The position numbers and the translations under genes were made by a program. From Todiramphus chloris collaris (Eukaryota > Chordata > Aves > Coraciiformes > Alcedinidae), in NCBI GenBank assembly GCA_025345505.1, contig JANVCC010000125.1:3132287-3196286 (forward strand): 64,000 bases of DNA. The letters are read 5' to 3'. Under the pieces are notes generated by a model. The model ran no database searches. It was not told the origin of the DNA and saw only the letters and a list, made by a program, of their open reading frames with translations. Position 1 is the first letter of the stretch; each line of letters begins with the position of its first letter. Below, in pieces: positions 12,623 through 25,597 of the stretch.

Positions 12623-12905
12623 TCACAGAATCAATGCTAGGGGTTGGAAGGGACTCCTGGAGATCATCTAGTCCAACCTCCCTGCTAAAGAAGCTTTGCC
12701 TAGATCAGGTTGCACAGGAACACGTCCAGGTGGATTTTGAAAGTCTCCAGAGAAGGAGACTCCACATCCTCTCTGGGCAGCCTGGTCCCAGCTCCATCAC
12801 CCTCACAAGAACCATGAGGTGCAACTTCCTGTGTTCTAATTCATGCCCATTGCCCCATGTCCAAAAGGACCTGAGAATAGTTCCTGTCGTGCAGCCATGA
12901 AAACC
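12623..12905 (-). mobile_element. CR1 LINE, 5'-truncated
   Basis: This is the antisense of a CR1 3' end. Starting at the tail it shows TCACAGAATCA, then GGGGTTGGAAGGGACTCCTGG, GATCATCTAGTCCAACCTCC, CAGGTTGCACAGGAACACGT, CTCCAGAGAAGGAGACTCCA and CTCTGGGCAGCCTGGTCC, all in family order. Similarity fades after about 12905. About 283 bp is kept, covering the 3' UTR and the end of the ORF2 region. The 88-codon frame on the + strand here is antisense to the element and not a gene. Divergence is moderate. Confidence 0.92.
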
Positions 12906-13623
12906 TCCGCACTGATTTCCATAAACCCAACCTGCCAGACCCTCAGTCACAGCTTCCACCTGCTCCTGTTGTGGGTATCTTGCCTCGATTCTCCTGAAGC
13001 CTGTAGGTTCTTGAGTATTTGAGCCTGCACTTGTGACTTGGAACAAGTTTGCTTGTGACATTGGTGGAGGACCCAGAGGTGGTATTAATTCCTGAGCTGG
13101 TGTCACAGAAACACCAAGCCCCTCTTACAGACACTGCAGAGGAACAGGCAGCATCCTTCTGAGTGGTATTTAATATTTAAATTATACCCTCTGATGGACT
13201 GGCTTTTTCCACTGACTCTAAAAGCACCTTCATAGCTAGTTCAGATGTAGACATATAGATTTTAGACCTTTTGGTGAGATTAATCCAAATTACATAATCT
13301 TTACCAATGAATGTGATTTTACTTGGAAATTTTGTAAATCAACAACTATTAATCTACTTTCTCTGAAGGTGTTATTTTTCTTTGGCTCCATTTTTTACTT
13401 TATTTCTTTTTCTGCTGTCACTGCATTACATCCCTCTACATTAACTTTCTAACTTTTTCTTCACTTTCTGTGCAAACTAAGAGAGTTCAGGAAAACTTAA
13501 AAATAGAATTGTTTTCACATACTGATATTTCATAAGATGTTCAAGAAGTAATGCTAAAAATTCTTAGACAAAAGTTGATTTTACGTTTTCAACAAAGGCC
13601 AACTTTTAATGAAATAAAAAATT

Positions 13624-13661
13624 ATGAACTCTAATTATAACAATGAACTCTAATTACAACA
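13624..13661. repeat. 19-bp tandem duplication
   Basis: Two adjacent copies of ATGAACTCTAATTATAACA; the second differs by a single T to C. A simple recent slippage product. Confidence 0.8.
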
Positions 13662-14872
13662 TTTCATAATTTCATCGATACTCAGACTGACTGCAAACGT
13701 AGGCACAATGAGGTCTTTTTTACTGACACATCCAGAAATACTTTTATCTATAAAATTTCAATGACGTGGACTAAAGAACAAGTTGTTCAATTCTTGGAAG
13801 AGGTTTTTTACTTAAATGTTACTCTCTTCTTTTCTTTGACTGTAGAAAGGACATAAAGTTAAAGGAAAGAATAAAAATAACAAGAAGAGACAATGTAAAG
13901 ACCTGGAAAATAAATGGTATTCAGGTTGTGGAATGAATCCAAAACCTATATTATGCTATGATTATCTCAGTGGCAATATCTCTGATCTGCTTGGATCATT
14001 TATCGCATTGAGTGTTAATATCAGAGATGTGAGCAACTTGGCAAACATGAAATGAAACCCCAAAGTTCTGGTTCAGGGAGCGTGGGGTGATTATACAGGG
14101 AGGATTCTGTGGAGATGTGTGGTCCGTGCAGCCCTGCTGGGATGTCACCAGGAACAGCAAGCTCAGTCCTGACATCCCAGTGTCGGGAGGATGGTTAAAT
14201 AAGGGGAAAAACAGTCAAGGAAGTTGAATTTCTCTGACTTCAGAGGAATGCAGGGGACAGCTAGGGTAGTTCATTGCAGGTATGATTCTATGTGTTGTCT
14301 TCGAGTGCACGTTCCTTCTGAGTGTAAACCCCTAGCAGGAGAAGAATTAATAGAGGTATGGGAGGGGTTCTGCTTAAAATGTAGACAATTTGAATCTGCT
14401 CTTTTTCCATTTCTTGTGCAGCACCTGGTACAGGAGGATCACTGCTAAGCTGCAGTTATTACTGTTAATGAAACGTACAAAAATTGTCCACTGCTCTCTA
14501 AGATTTAAATTGCATATTTTTAATATAAAAATATTGCAACTTCTAAAAGTGTCTGGGTGTGAACCCAAAAAAAGAACTGATCGCAGTAAAACCCCACCAA
14601 AAATGTCTGCTTGGTAAATATGGAAATCACAAAGCGTTGTACCCCTCTGTCTGTGAAAACATGATCTATTAACTGAAAACCTTCTGTTGGGTACTATGGG
14701 TAGGAAGCTTTGCTTATCCTAACTTTTTAATGGTGAGTTTGCACGTTTTGGATGGGGGGGGGAGGGATATTTGGAATGGGGATGGATGGCAAGATTGTGT
14801 AATCAGCCACCTTATCTTTAGCTTCTCAACCAATTTCCATTTTGAAAGTCTGTAATGGAGAGGCAAGGCATG

Positions 14873-15060
14873 TTTAATTGATTGCCATTAAAATCTTCAA
14901 AGGAATTGGCGAGATGAAAGTTGTTTCTAATTACTGCATTATGATGTAAGCTTAATGATACACCACTTCTCTAAATTGATTTTATTAGCATTTAAGATGA
15001 GGAATTAATTGAGTCGCTATATCGATCCATTTTATTTTTCCACCATTTAACATGTCCAGT
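14873..15060. other. candidate conserved non-coding element
   Basis: An AT-rich but non-repetitive stretch with homeodomain-type cores spaced through it: TTTAATTGATTG at its start, CTAATTACTG near 14928, CTTAATGATA near 14951 and GAATTAATTGAG near 15002. It lacks homopolymer decay and repeats, which is how many deeply conserved vertebrate enhancers look by eye. Conservation itself cannot be seen from one genome, so this is inference only. Confidence 0.25.
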
Positions 15061-17242
15061 GGAAAAAAAAAAGCTATTGAGCTGTGGAATAGTAATGAGG
15101 ACTTAAGAAAGAAAGTCAAAGTGAAGATGGATGGTCCAATAAAAATAACTTATAAAAACCATAATGTGATAGCAGAATATAGTGGCAGAGACCAATTTAT
15201 CTCTAGGTTAATTAGGGTAAATTAAGGTTAATTCTTTTGTTATTTAAGTTTTATTTCTTTTCCTTGCTTCATCGTACCTGTTTGAACTAGAATAACTGCT
15301 TGCCCTAGTGAACCAATATCCTGCAAACCTCCTTCCAATTCTGCTAAATTTGCCTTTGAAGGGCTCTTTAGACTTACCCCCAAAACCTACAAAACCCCTC
15401 CTTGCATATATTTAATCTTTCCTAAAAATCCTCTTAGAGGTATTTAAGATTACTTTCATGATCTTACTCTCTTAGAACTGATTCTAAGTTTGGCACAGCC
15501 AAACAACAGGGTCCCATTCTACATTTAGAGCTAAGGACACAGTTTCACCCTGTTCTTAGTAAATCCCCCCAACAGAGCATTTCTTCTCATCTCTCTTTTA
15601 ACTAAAACTTGCCAAATTTGAGTGAAGTGAATTCTGAGGGTAAGATGGTTCTCCAGAAGTTCACTGCTGTAGCTGACATTTGGAGTGTCGTTTTTGGCTC
15701 GCCTGCTTATGTTGGGCAAGCTAACTGTTATATTTGAGTTTTTAAAGTCCACCGTGATGCTTTCTCTGTATTTCCTATTGATTATGCAAACTGAAATATC
15801 TTGTGGATACAAAGAGATTGCAATGTAATTAAATGCAGGATTTATAATTGTATTTGAAGCTCTGATGTATTTCAGGAGAAGCTGTGTCTCTTTGAGGCTT
15901 GAAGCTGTAAATTTGAAGCTGAGTTGTGCTAATACTTAAAGCTGTAACACTGATCAGAAAGAAATGAGAATGGACGTGCTGGAGAAGTCAGTTATAATCG
16001 TGCCTGTTTTATCCTTGGCACTTCTATCTCTTCATCAACACTGCCAGCTTTCCTTTGAAGGCAGAAATCCTCAAGTCAATGATGTTCTCATTCCTTATGC
16101 AGGGAGAACAGTTGTACTGGAAGTGTATTTTGAGGGTCATCTCAACAAAAAATTATCATCGTGGAGTAATATTCCTCTCTTACATCAGAAAAACTCTTCA
16201 GCAAAGAATGATGCCCTCTTTCTAGCCAAGTGGGGCCCTAGGAGATAATTTATCTCTTTTGTCCCTAAATAATTCACACATGATGCAGCGCCGGTCTATT
16301 TGCAGCCTTATAGCAGACACTTATCAAAGCTCTATCTCAGTAGCTCCTTTGTTAAAACCAGTAATGGACTCTTACTCTAAATAACCAGCTCCTGTGGTCA
16401 TGACATCTCACACATTTCCTAACAAGTGACATTAGCATGCATTAATTGACAGGGTGATTGCAGAAGTGGAGTGCGGTATTCATGAGGAACTTTAATGAAC
16501 TCCTAGAGGATCAAAGACTCTTTTGGAAGTTCTGATATTGCCCATTTCTGAAGTTCAAACATCTGATCATTTGGAACGTTGTACTACAGGAGAAAAGAGT
16601 GTGTTCAGTAACAGTCCAACATGGGAAATAAAAGTAAGCAGCAAATATCTCAAATTATGCCCTTTTTTAAATTCAGTTTTCAATTAAGGCACCAGGTGTA
16701 AAGCCAAATAATCGCGTTGAGTTTTAAATAAAATGTTAATTACAGAAATCCTCAGTGAAGAAACAGACCTAAGATGCAGCCAGAAAACACTCATTAAATG
16801 AGGAGTGATGCCTTGGTAGGGTAACTAGGTAAACTTTAAAAAGTTTTCTCAATGGTAAATATAAAATTCCTTTTTGTTTAAATGTTGCAGAAATATGGTC
16901 TTAGCTCCCAAATGGGCAGATACCTGCCTCACCAAAGAGACACTGAACAGCTGCTGAATGAACACAAGTATTACTTGATTGCTTAAAATTAAAAGTAAAA
17001 TTAAGAACTATGAATCTTTATAAGCATAAAATGTAACTGTGTCTCATTTACTCCCCCTCTGCTAAGGACGGAAATGTGATGGCTTGATTAACCCCATCTC
17101 CTCTGCAGTGCCAAGAGAAAGGTTCCACCAGGAAAGCTTGGAGGGTTGGCAGAAAACATTGAGGGTCTTGATTTTATTTTGCCCCTAAACTCTTGGTAGT
17201 GGAGTAGTGACAACATGCAATTGCTATGTGTCTTACATTGCC

Positions 17243-17286
17243 ATGCACACACACGCGCGCACACACACACACATACATACATATAT
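17243..17286. repeat. (CA)n microsatellite, compound
   Basis: Alternating purine/pyrimidine sequence: CA repeats interrupted by a CGCGCG segment, then CA again, then CATA units. Such sequence can adopt Z-DNA. The frame on the minus strand beginning MYVCVCVC is a translation artefact of this repeat. Confidence 0.95.
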
Positions 17287-20200
17287 CTTTAGATGACTTG
17301 CTTCTAAAAAAATTCTGGAGGCCTGGAAGAGAACTTTTCCTCTTTGGAAATGTAACTGCTTTTGTGGATTGTACAGTAAAAAGGTGGAAATAGAGCAGTA
17401 TATTATCAATTCTGAAATAGATTCCTGTAATTTATTTCACCACAGAGCATTTGACCAAAGAATGGTGCTAGTGCAAGCTAATGAATTCACTGGGGAATGA
17501 GAACAGAGTAAATATATTTTATGAAGGATCAATTAGGGGCTGCAGACTCTTTTTCTTTATCCATTTCACTCTCTTTCCCACTCATTTGTGGATCTCATGT
17601 CCCTGCAGAGCAAGGAAGGCTGCAGCACTGCTCTTGAAACTGGTACATGCTTGGCTAATGGAGTGGAACAAGGGCATGATGCATTGTCCATCTTTATCAC
17701 TCTTGCTAAATTTCCTGGATCTCTGGGCACTGATCACTGTCTTACCAAGCCCATGCATTAATCTGTGCCCCCTTCACTGAGTTCTTCCCATAATTAACTG
17801 TGATGTGTCTGTCAAAGCAGAGGTTGGAAACCCACTGAGTAATAAGTAGAGTTTGTGTGGTGCTGGAGATAAGACTCTTCTCACCTAACTTCAGCTTTTA
17901 GACATCGGTTCAACTCTTAACTGTCTAGGTTGCCTCAGCGGTGACTGAAAAAGGGATAGGAGAGTCTTCAGAGTATGATCCATGGCTTCCTAAAACAGGG
18001 ATCCAATGAGCCTTTTTTTCTGCAACTTCTACGTCACCACTGACTCCTAAAGGAGCCTCAACTGATTGCAATAGATGCCTGAGTATGGGATGGTAAATAA
18101 GTTGAAATGAATCCCCTTTCAAGTAATGGTGACTTAGGGTATTTGCTTCTAATTCAGTGCAACTCTCATGCATTCCAGCAGCAGAAGAGGGCAGGACGTA
18201 AAAAAAAATGACTTCTTAAATTATCCAGTGTCCTTTCTTCTGTCTTGCTTATGTTCATGCTTGATCCTGGCTATCAGTGGCATCTCTGCCATGGGAAGAA
18301 GGGCCCAAGTAATTTCTGAATACTTTTAATGACCTCTTTCTGTCAGCACCTCTCTAGAGAAAGCAGGAAGCGTTGGGAATTCAGCACAAGAACAGCACGA
18401 TGGCAATTACAACTTTTCTTCAGGATGCTAAATATTCCCATTATCTTGTATGCATGCATATTTAAATGCTACATGCTTCCTTTTAGGAATAGTCCGCTAG
18501 TGGTTTGAAGTACCCATAAAACTGCTGGAAAGTGACAGTGCCAATTAATCTGTTGACAGATTTGTTGTTTAAATATTGACAGAACATTAAGCAAATGTTG
18601 GCTGCGGCACTGAGATCCCTTCAGAACTCCTTCCTCTGTAGTGCTGGGCATTTCCAGACACTGAAAATGTCCCAGACACTGCAGGGTGGGAAGGGTATGA
18701 TAAATTTGTAGTCCCTTTTTCCCCACAGCTGGTAATCACACCATAAATATTGTCTATCCCTGTGAAAAAGAAAAGATTTGTAAAAGCCTCATGCAGACTG
18801 TAATCCCCTTACAGCAATAACCAGTTGAATTGGGAGCTTGTGGAGGGTATAGCAGGGAAGGGATTTCCCTCTGACTACTTGACCTAGGCAGTAGAGTAAG
18901 AAAGGAAGGCAGGGTGCTGAATTTATCAATCTGTTCAGTTAGTAACATGGGAAATACTGCAAAAACCTCTGCAGAGGAAGGTAGTTTTGATGCAAGATCG
19001 AGATAGGCTTGTGCCATATGACAGAGGAATGCTGTGTCCTGGTGAATTTGGCTTCCTTGGTGCTCATGGGCTTCCTTGGTGCTCTTGCTAGAAGCAAGAG
19101 GTTGGTGGAAGCCAGGGTGGAAGCCAGGTCTACCTCAGCCTTGTCCATAAACAAAGACAGGGTACACAGAATGAACATTGATGTCGTGGCATTTGCTTTC
19201 CCTGGCCAAATACGTGTACCTCAGAGAAGACCTGGAATGCACAGCAACTTACAGACCGTGTGAACGTGAGCATCAAATTGAGAGAACATCAACATGACAG
19301 TAAAGATGCCTTCTCTTCTGCAGTTTCTGTTTGCTACTTTTCCTATTTTCTTTTTCCATCAAGCATATTCATTGCTCTAAATAGTTTCTCGGTGTCATTT
19401 CATCCTTTTACCTCTTTGATTTCAACAAGTTTCCTATCTCAGAACTCATCCATCACACTTCATTTGAGTCTTGTATTGTTGCTGTTCCCAATTTAATTTG
19501 TATTATTTTAACATGTTACATAATAGTCACAACAGAATTTGCTGACTGCTTCTAGCAGCACACATTTTTTTATTTAATGAAGGTTGGGAAAAAGATTTCT
19601 TCACAGATTTTAAAGTATCCTTGCTGTAATCTTACTGCTCTTCAGGTATAATAATGACTCCTAACTGACTTTAACTTTGCTACAGGTTCACTGATAAATG
19701 CTCATCAGTCATTTTAGTTGCACATTGCAGTTCTTTCTATCCAACTTTAACTGAATAAGAAGAAAAAGGGAAAATGATTTCTTTTATGCTAATTGAAGAC
19801 AAAGACTCAGGAAATCCAGGTTGAGAGCAATAGGTCTGCTCTGGAATTTGGATTGTTCTGACTTTGTAAGGGTTTAGGGTCAGGGGCTGTGAGCTCTCCC
19901 TGTCTGGAATATTGTTGCCAGGAATCAACGTGGACAAAAGTTCAGCATTCCTCCACTGTTCATTTCTTGTGCCTGCTCCTCTTTTCTGGGCGATACTTGA
20001 GCTGCAGCAAAACTTACCCATTATTTTTTACAGCAAGAGGCACAGAATAGCCAAGGCTACGAAAGAAGAGGTGAGTGCAGCTTGAAGGGAAGGCTGCCTG
20101 CAGTCCCAGATGGTTCATGTCACAGTCAGGATGGAGCATTCAGGTCTCCTGGGTCCCTGTTCCACTGTGTAGATATTCCTCTTCATCTAAAAATTCCATT

Positions 20201-21134
20201 TGTTTTGCTGCCTTTAAAAATAAATCACTCGATCTGGATTTTGATTTGAAATTAAATGAAGAGGGAGTAGATAGCCAGGGAGAAGAGGCTCACTGAAACA
20301 AGAAAATGTATAAGTTTCTATGGAATAAAAGCCAATTTGTCTCAAAAAAATTCCATAATAGAATATTGATTACAGGTTTTCTTATGAGATTACTATTGAG
20401 TCAGGGACAGCTTCAGTAAATAATATCAAAGATCAAAAATTCTCAAGCTCTGGTTTCACAGGAAAGGGTGGTAATTACAATCTGGAGTAGTTTGATCAGG
20501 TTAATAATTTCTCTTAGAGAGATATAAACCATGGGGTGACTTATGTTCTTCCTTAGGCAGAAAAGATTTGGATATGAAAACCAAAATATTATGCGACATA
20601 AAACCTCATGCAATTTCCTTATTTTTTTATTTCCTTCATGTGTTCACCCATATTTTTATTTTATTTGGTTTTGTTGTTCTCTGATTTTCTGCTGCAAAGG
20701 GAAGTATTCTAACAGTGACAGTTTTGACAAGTTGTGCTCAAACACACCGGGGGTCCTTTGGTGTCAAGGTAGGGGTTTCTGATGCCTCTGATTTCTTTGA
20801 GTCACATCCTTTCCATTTGTTAGGGGAGCATGCAAACCTGATGAAGTGTCTGGTAACAAAATACAGGCTAAAATCCAAAGCAGTATTTTCTCTGTTAATG
20901 CATATTCATGGCTGGCAGGGTCCCGTTTTTCCACGTTGACTGTAAATGGTTATTACAGGTTCCATACCCAGCTGTCTCGTGCCATTTGGGATGCTTTTGA
21001 GTATCTTTCTTTGCCTCCAGGTGCTTCTGCAGAAGAGTTTTGCATCAGTAGGTTTTCTGTCATAGCTGTTGGTCCCGTGCAGATGTCCTGCACACCAAAG
21101 TGTCTCACATGGCACTAGCTGCTCATATTTAGGC
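17287..21134. other. non-coding unique sequence
   Basis: No gene recognised. All open frames are under 100 codons and unrecognisable. A 19-bp duplication occurs at 19050-19087. No interspersed repeat was identified. Confidence 0.55.
19050..19087. repeat. 19-bp tandem duplication
   Basis: GGCTTCCTTGGTGCTC occurs twice with a 19-bp period. A second small duplication, GGTGGAAGCCAG twice, follows within 40 bases. Both look like local slippage. Confidence 0.75.
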
Positions 21135-21240
21135 AGTGAAGACATGGTCCTGAGCACCCTCCTCTATCTGACCCTGCTTTGAGCACGTGGTTGGACTAGA
21201 CAATCTCCAGAGAACCCTTTTAACCTCAGTGATTCTGTCA
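21135..21240 (+). mobile_element. CR1 LINE 3' end fragment
   Basis: The series CCTGAGCACCCTCCTC, CTGACCCTGCTTTGAGCA, GGTTGGACTAGACAATCTCC, AGAGAACCCTTTTAACCTCA and GATTCTGTCA follows the CR1 3' UTR in order, with GATTCTGT as a single surviving tail unit. About 105 bp is recognisable. Its tail points at the tail of the next CR1, only 46 bases away. Confidence 0.85.
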
Positions 21241-21286
21241 TACTCTGAATTCATTTATCTTCCAACACCTGCTTCTCCTTCATCTT

Positions 21287-21390
21287 TCACAGAATCACAG
21301 AATCATTAAGGTTGGAAAAGTCCTCCAACATGATCAAGTCCAACTGTGGACCTAAATTTCTGATGACAATGCTAATTCCCCCATCTCCTA
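21287..21390 (-). mobile_element. CR1 LINE 3' end fragment
   Basis: Antisense CR1 tail: TCACAGAATCACAGAATCAT, then TAAGGTTGGAAAAGTCCTCC, ATGATCAAGTCCAACTGTGG. This matches the CR1 type with 'AAGGTTGGAAAAGACCTCTAAGATCATC', a different subfamily from its neighbour on the left. Similarity becomes weak beyond about 21355, so the inner boundary is uncertain. Confidence 0.85.
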
Positions 21391-23795
21391 GAGGGATGTG
21401 ATGATGGGAAAGTAAGAGGGCTCTCTGAAGGCTGGGTGTCTGGAAGGGATGCTGCCCACTAACGTGACTTCACTGTACTTCTGAGCACATCAGCAATACT
21501 CACTGCGTTTGTTGTTGCTCTCACTTTCATGGGTGTAAAAACACTGGACTCTCTCTGTCAAAGCCAGTTGATCTGTACCACTGTGATCTAAGACACAGTG
21601 ACACTTATTAAATTACTTTTGCTTTCAGCTTGCTGCAGTGTGGAGATTCTCAGCTTCATCATCAGAATTGTTGGATCCCAGCTTAATAACAACCCCATTC
21701 AAAGCCTGATATGGTGTTCAAAGAGCCTTCTAAGCGTGGGATTGTTTATTTAAAAATGTGCTTTGATAGCAAAGGTTGAGTTTACTGAGCACTGAGCAGC
21801 AACAAGAATAGCACAGAGATTGTGATCATCTTAATACTATATATTAGCTCATCAGGATTAATGTTATTGTGACAAAACCTGGACAAATTAATGGGAACTA
21901 GACTGCTGTGATTTGAAATCATTATCTTCATTTTGGGGCTGAGCAAAATCTCTGCACATGATAAAAGGTACCTGGCAATAAATATATCAGTTCTGAATAA
22001 GTCAATTGCTGTGCTACTGAGAATGATCTTGTGTGAGGGTAGGAGATGAAGTAGGTGATCCTCTCAGTTTTGGGAACACGGAGTTCTCTGCTTGCTTTCA
22101 TTTTATTTTTCTTTCCCCAGATTTTGCAGTCCTAGATATAATTCTGTAACGTGCCATCTGGTTTTGTTAGTTTGTTTTTACTTGCCTGTCTCTAGAGGAA
22201 CCATGAACTGTTGGTGTTCAGCCATGTCCAAACATTTCATTGCACAATTCCTCCCTTCCTTCTTGTAAGTCAGACAGAAGAGAGCGCAGTGCAAAGGCTA
22301 ACTGATCCTGACCTCTCTGGAGTTTTTATCAGTGACAAACTCACACAGCATACAGCCAGAGGGAGCAATTGAAATTACTTTGTTTGATTTCCTATAGAAG
22401 AGAAACCAAGGGGTTTCTTGGAATTCTTTAGCATTTGAACTGTACCCTGAAATTAAGGAAATCACTTTCCCCCTGCTCAGGAACGGAGAAGCCACTGCAA
22501 CCTTAGTAAGTTTTGGTGCCTCACTACCCTTGAAATTAGAAGTCCTAATTTCATTTCCCTCTAAATTGCCAAAATTACTCTCCTAGCTGTTTGGTAGATA
22601 GTCTTCCCTACTCATCCACTACAGGAAACTACTAGAAAGAGACATAGGAAACTAAATGATCCCGGCACAACCATTTTGAAATTCTTAGTGTTCTGCTAAA
22701 CTGAAAGCACCTGTTATGCACTATCTTTTCCCTTCATAGAGATTTATTGTCTCATTTTAGACTTTTTAACTTCCTTTTTGTTGAACTAAAGAGATCAAGA
22801 TTTTTCTGTTTGTCATGCAAAGGCTGATTTTGTCTCATTATGTCATATGGTAATCTTCGTGTGACTTGCATAGCTCCTTCTTGCACTAGGGAAACTGAAA
22901 TGAAACAAAGGGAAAATAATCTTAACTTTTCACCCTAATATATTCTGATTTTCACAATCAAAGTTCTTAATAGCCTTTACAGCTACAGCTTGGAGAAGTA
23001 TATTGCAGAGGACTGCGAGTTAGACTGAACATCACCTTACAGAAAATTAATTACTTCAGAGGTATTATATGTAGCGTAAGAGAACTTCCTGTAAAACAAG
23101 GGCAGCTTTTTCTGCCTCAACATTTATGAATTATGGGGAAGGTCTTCAAACAGTCTTTGTGGAAGTCAATGCAGTAGGTCAAAATAGTGCTGGATGAAGA
23201 AATGTTACCTCTGGTTTATGTTTATGTAGGGAAAAGTACTATAAATACGCTTCTGATGATTTTTTGGTGTGTACTCTGGCAGATAGGATGAAGATATGAT
23301 GAAGCACAGAAACTGTGATGGGAGGAGATGCTGGTCTCTCTTAACATGAAAATTCACTACGTAGTTTATCTCCCAGCACACTTTTTTGTAACAGATTTAT
23401 AGGGCTCGGACAAAGCTCGGGCTAGAACTTGGAGGCCCCTCAGTGTGTTTCAATCTCATTTAGGATGTGAAGTCTATCTGGAAAATATGAAAGCTTCTCA
23501 GTCAACACAAACTGCAGTGAAATCATAGGTGGGCTGAAGAGATCGCTGCTGTGCTTGTTTTTATATTGCAGATGGCTCTGTATTCCAAAATGGTCAGGCA
23601 ACTGCCATAGATACCAGTAAGATTTATTTCTGCCTCCTTGCTTATAAAGCTCCAAGTTGTACCAGTGCAGAATTGTTTTGCATGCTCCAGTCAGCTGCAG
23701 TTCAGTGTTTACTGAAAACCCCACAGCTCCTTTCACCAGCCTGGACCATTAATGCTATGCATGTGCCATCAGGAAGCAAGTGGGTTTAGTCCCAC

Positions 23796-23846
23796 TTATA
23801 TATGAATTATATATCACTATTATATATATGAATTATATATCAGTAT
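23796..23846. repeat. two-copy 25-26 bp AT-rich tandem repeat
   Basis: A TATATATGAATTATATATCA unit followed by CTAT or GTAT occurs twice in direct succession, 25 and 26 bases long. The unit is nearly self-complementary around GAATTATATA. Confidence 0.75.
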
Positions 23847-24872
23847 TAAAAACCCACAGGCTGGCCATACTTGCTAATGTCTGAGTTTCAATTTAGTACT
23901 TCTGAACAAACAGCTAATTGGATGTGGCCACCACAAACCATTCGAACCAGTTTCCTAGTCTGTAAGGTCATTAGAAGGTGAGAGTGATTTCAGATGCATA
24001 CTCCTGTGAATAAACCTCAGGCTCTTTTTGAGAGGGTCCATTTCAGCCCTTGCATGCCTGGAAACTGGGAGGTGGGGAGGCCGGCTCGTGCAAAGTCCTT
24101 CTCTAAGTGTCCAGCTGAGTGCTTGAAGAAGGCAAAGAGGTCATTCAGAGGCTGGATGTGCCTGATGTTTTGATGATAGAGGGAAGACTAGCAAATGCTT
24201 GACAGTGGGCTGCGCACTACACGCACTGGGGGTACTGGGTAATAGCATGTGACATAACAGGAATGAGCACCAATATTTTTTAAAAGCTTAGTTTTAGAAA
24301 AAGCCAAAGGCTTTTTTCAGCGTTTGTGAAATACACTTTGGTTGGTTGGCTGCTGTTTGTTTTTTTATAACAACAACATTTGCTTAAAGGCCGGAAGAAT
24401 AAATGACTCGTGTCCTACTAAACCTTGATGGTTAAAGATGCAGAACACTCTCCTCAGGATAACTGTCTTCAGCGATTTGAGGGGGGTCCATCACCTGTGT
24501 GTTTCTGGTGCTTAACTGCAGGGTTTGCTGTTCTTTTACAAAAACTCTCCTTGGTCTGTTAAAAGAATTCTCCCTTATTCCTGTACTTTGGCAATGTCAG
24601 GGTGAGATGAGTCTTTCAGTCTCTTCGGGGTCTGTGATCTGATGATTCTGGGGTTTCTTCTCATGCTATCCACAATGTCTTGGTGGTGATATGTCATAGT
24701 ACCAAATACATGTCTTTATTTTCACTGCTAGTTAAAAAAAGACTTGCAGCCCATTGTGACTCAGCCTTTTTGATGCTAACAGCACAAGGGGCAATGTGAA
24801 ATAATTGCTTTACCGGGAGTATTTTGCGGTGAGGTGGGCTAACATTTTTTCATCTCATGAAGATTTTTCCAA

Positions 24873-24910
24873 CAGCAACGGGTAAACACCGCAAACGCGA
24901 AGCGGTGACA
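24873..24910. other. CpG cluster with 6-bp inverted repeat
   Basis: Five CpG dinucleotides fall within about 35 bases in an otherwise CpG-poor region. Inside it CACCGC at 24887-24892 and GCGGTG at 24902-24907 form a perfect inverted repeat with a 9-base spacer holding a CGCG. It may be a protein-binding site that has kept its CpGs, but chance is not excluded. Confidence 0.3.
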
Positions 24911-25597
24911 GGATCTGCAAACCAAAGTGCAGTGCAAACAAAAGGCACTCGTAGTCTTTACATGGTGGGACTGCGTTTTACGTAGGATTATTGGCACAGC
25001 ACCAGCAGCCAGCACAAAGAGCTGCACAGTCACAGCAGAGCATGTCTCAGGCCCCAGCCATAACCCGACGGTTCTCAGAGCTCATTTCTGCACGTTAGAC
25101 TCACTGCTCTCTGTCACAAATGCATGAATAATGCATCGGTTCAGCAGCGAAGTTGGCAAGCTGATACTCATCAGGACTGGATTTCTTTCTTCTCCCTTTT
25201 CCAGAGATCAGAAGCATCAAACAAAACTTTGTAGGAGAAATTGATAGCAGAAATGGTGGGCGGAAATTATTTGCTCTTCACACGTCACCCCCCGGGATGC
25301 AGTGTTCAAAATCCCAGGGACATAATAAGCCAGCTCAGGAATTGGAGTAGCCAAGGGAACATGGTTCCCTGGATGGGAACTTGTGTAAGAAAGATCTTTA
25401 CCTGTTCTTAATGAAAAGTGTAGGCACTGTAAAATTAGCACTACAATGTGGCATCCTAGAAATAATGCAAGAACTTGGTTTCTCATTTCAGAAAACCTTG
25501 TGCATTATTATTCCTGACTTCAATGATCTTAAGCAGTCCTATATAATTCCTGATGTTAGTTGGTGGCTTTAACGGAGTAGTACCTTGAAAGTACTAG

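Larger units (their letters stand above)
12906..17240. other. non-coding, AT-rich in its middle part
   Basis: No gene recognised. From about 13150 to 13920 and again from 14850 to 15250 the sequence is notably AT-rich with many TAAT cores. A 19-bp tandem duplication lies at 13624-13661 and a run of nine G at 14754-14762. A 94-codon + frame at 15964-16248 begins with a hydrophobic stretch but matches no family I know. Confidence 0.55.
21391..25597. other. non-coding unique sequence
   Basis: No gene recognised in 4.2 kb. Frames are under 100 codons. A two-copy AT-rich repeat sits at 23796-23846 and a CpG cluster with an inverted repeat at 24873-24910, listed separately. Confidence 0.55.

Noticed and set aside
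12634-12900. 88-codon + strand frame
   Set aside because: It is antisense to the minus-strand CR1 and follows the repeat consensus.
13540-13640. AGTAATGCTAAAAATTC-type sequence suggestive of a mariner terminal repeat
   Set aside because: No matching inverted end, TA duplication or transposase remnant was found nearby.
15964-16248. 94-codon + frame with a hydrophobic N-terminal stretch that could pass for a signal peptide
   Set aside because: The remainder matches nothing I know and no promoter or exon structure supports it; a single hydrophobic run is common by chance.
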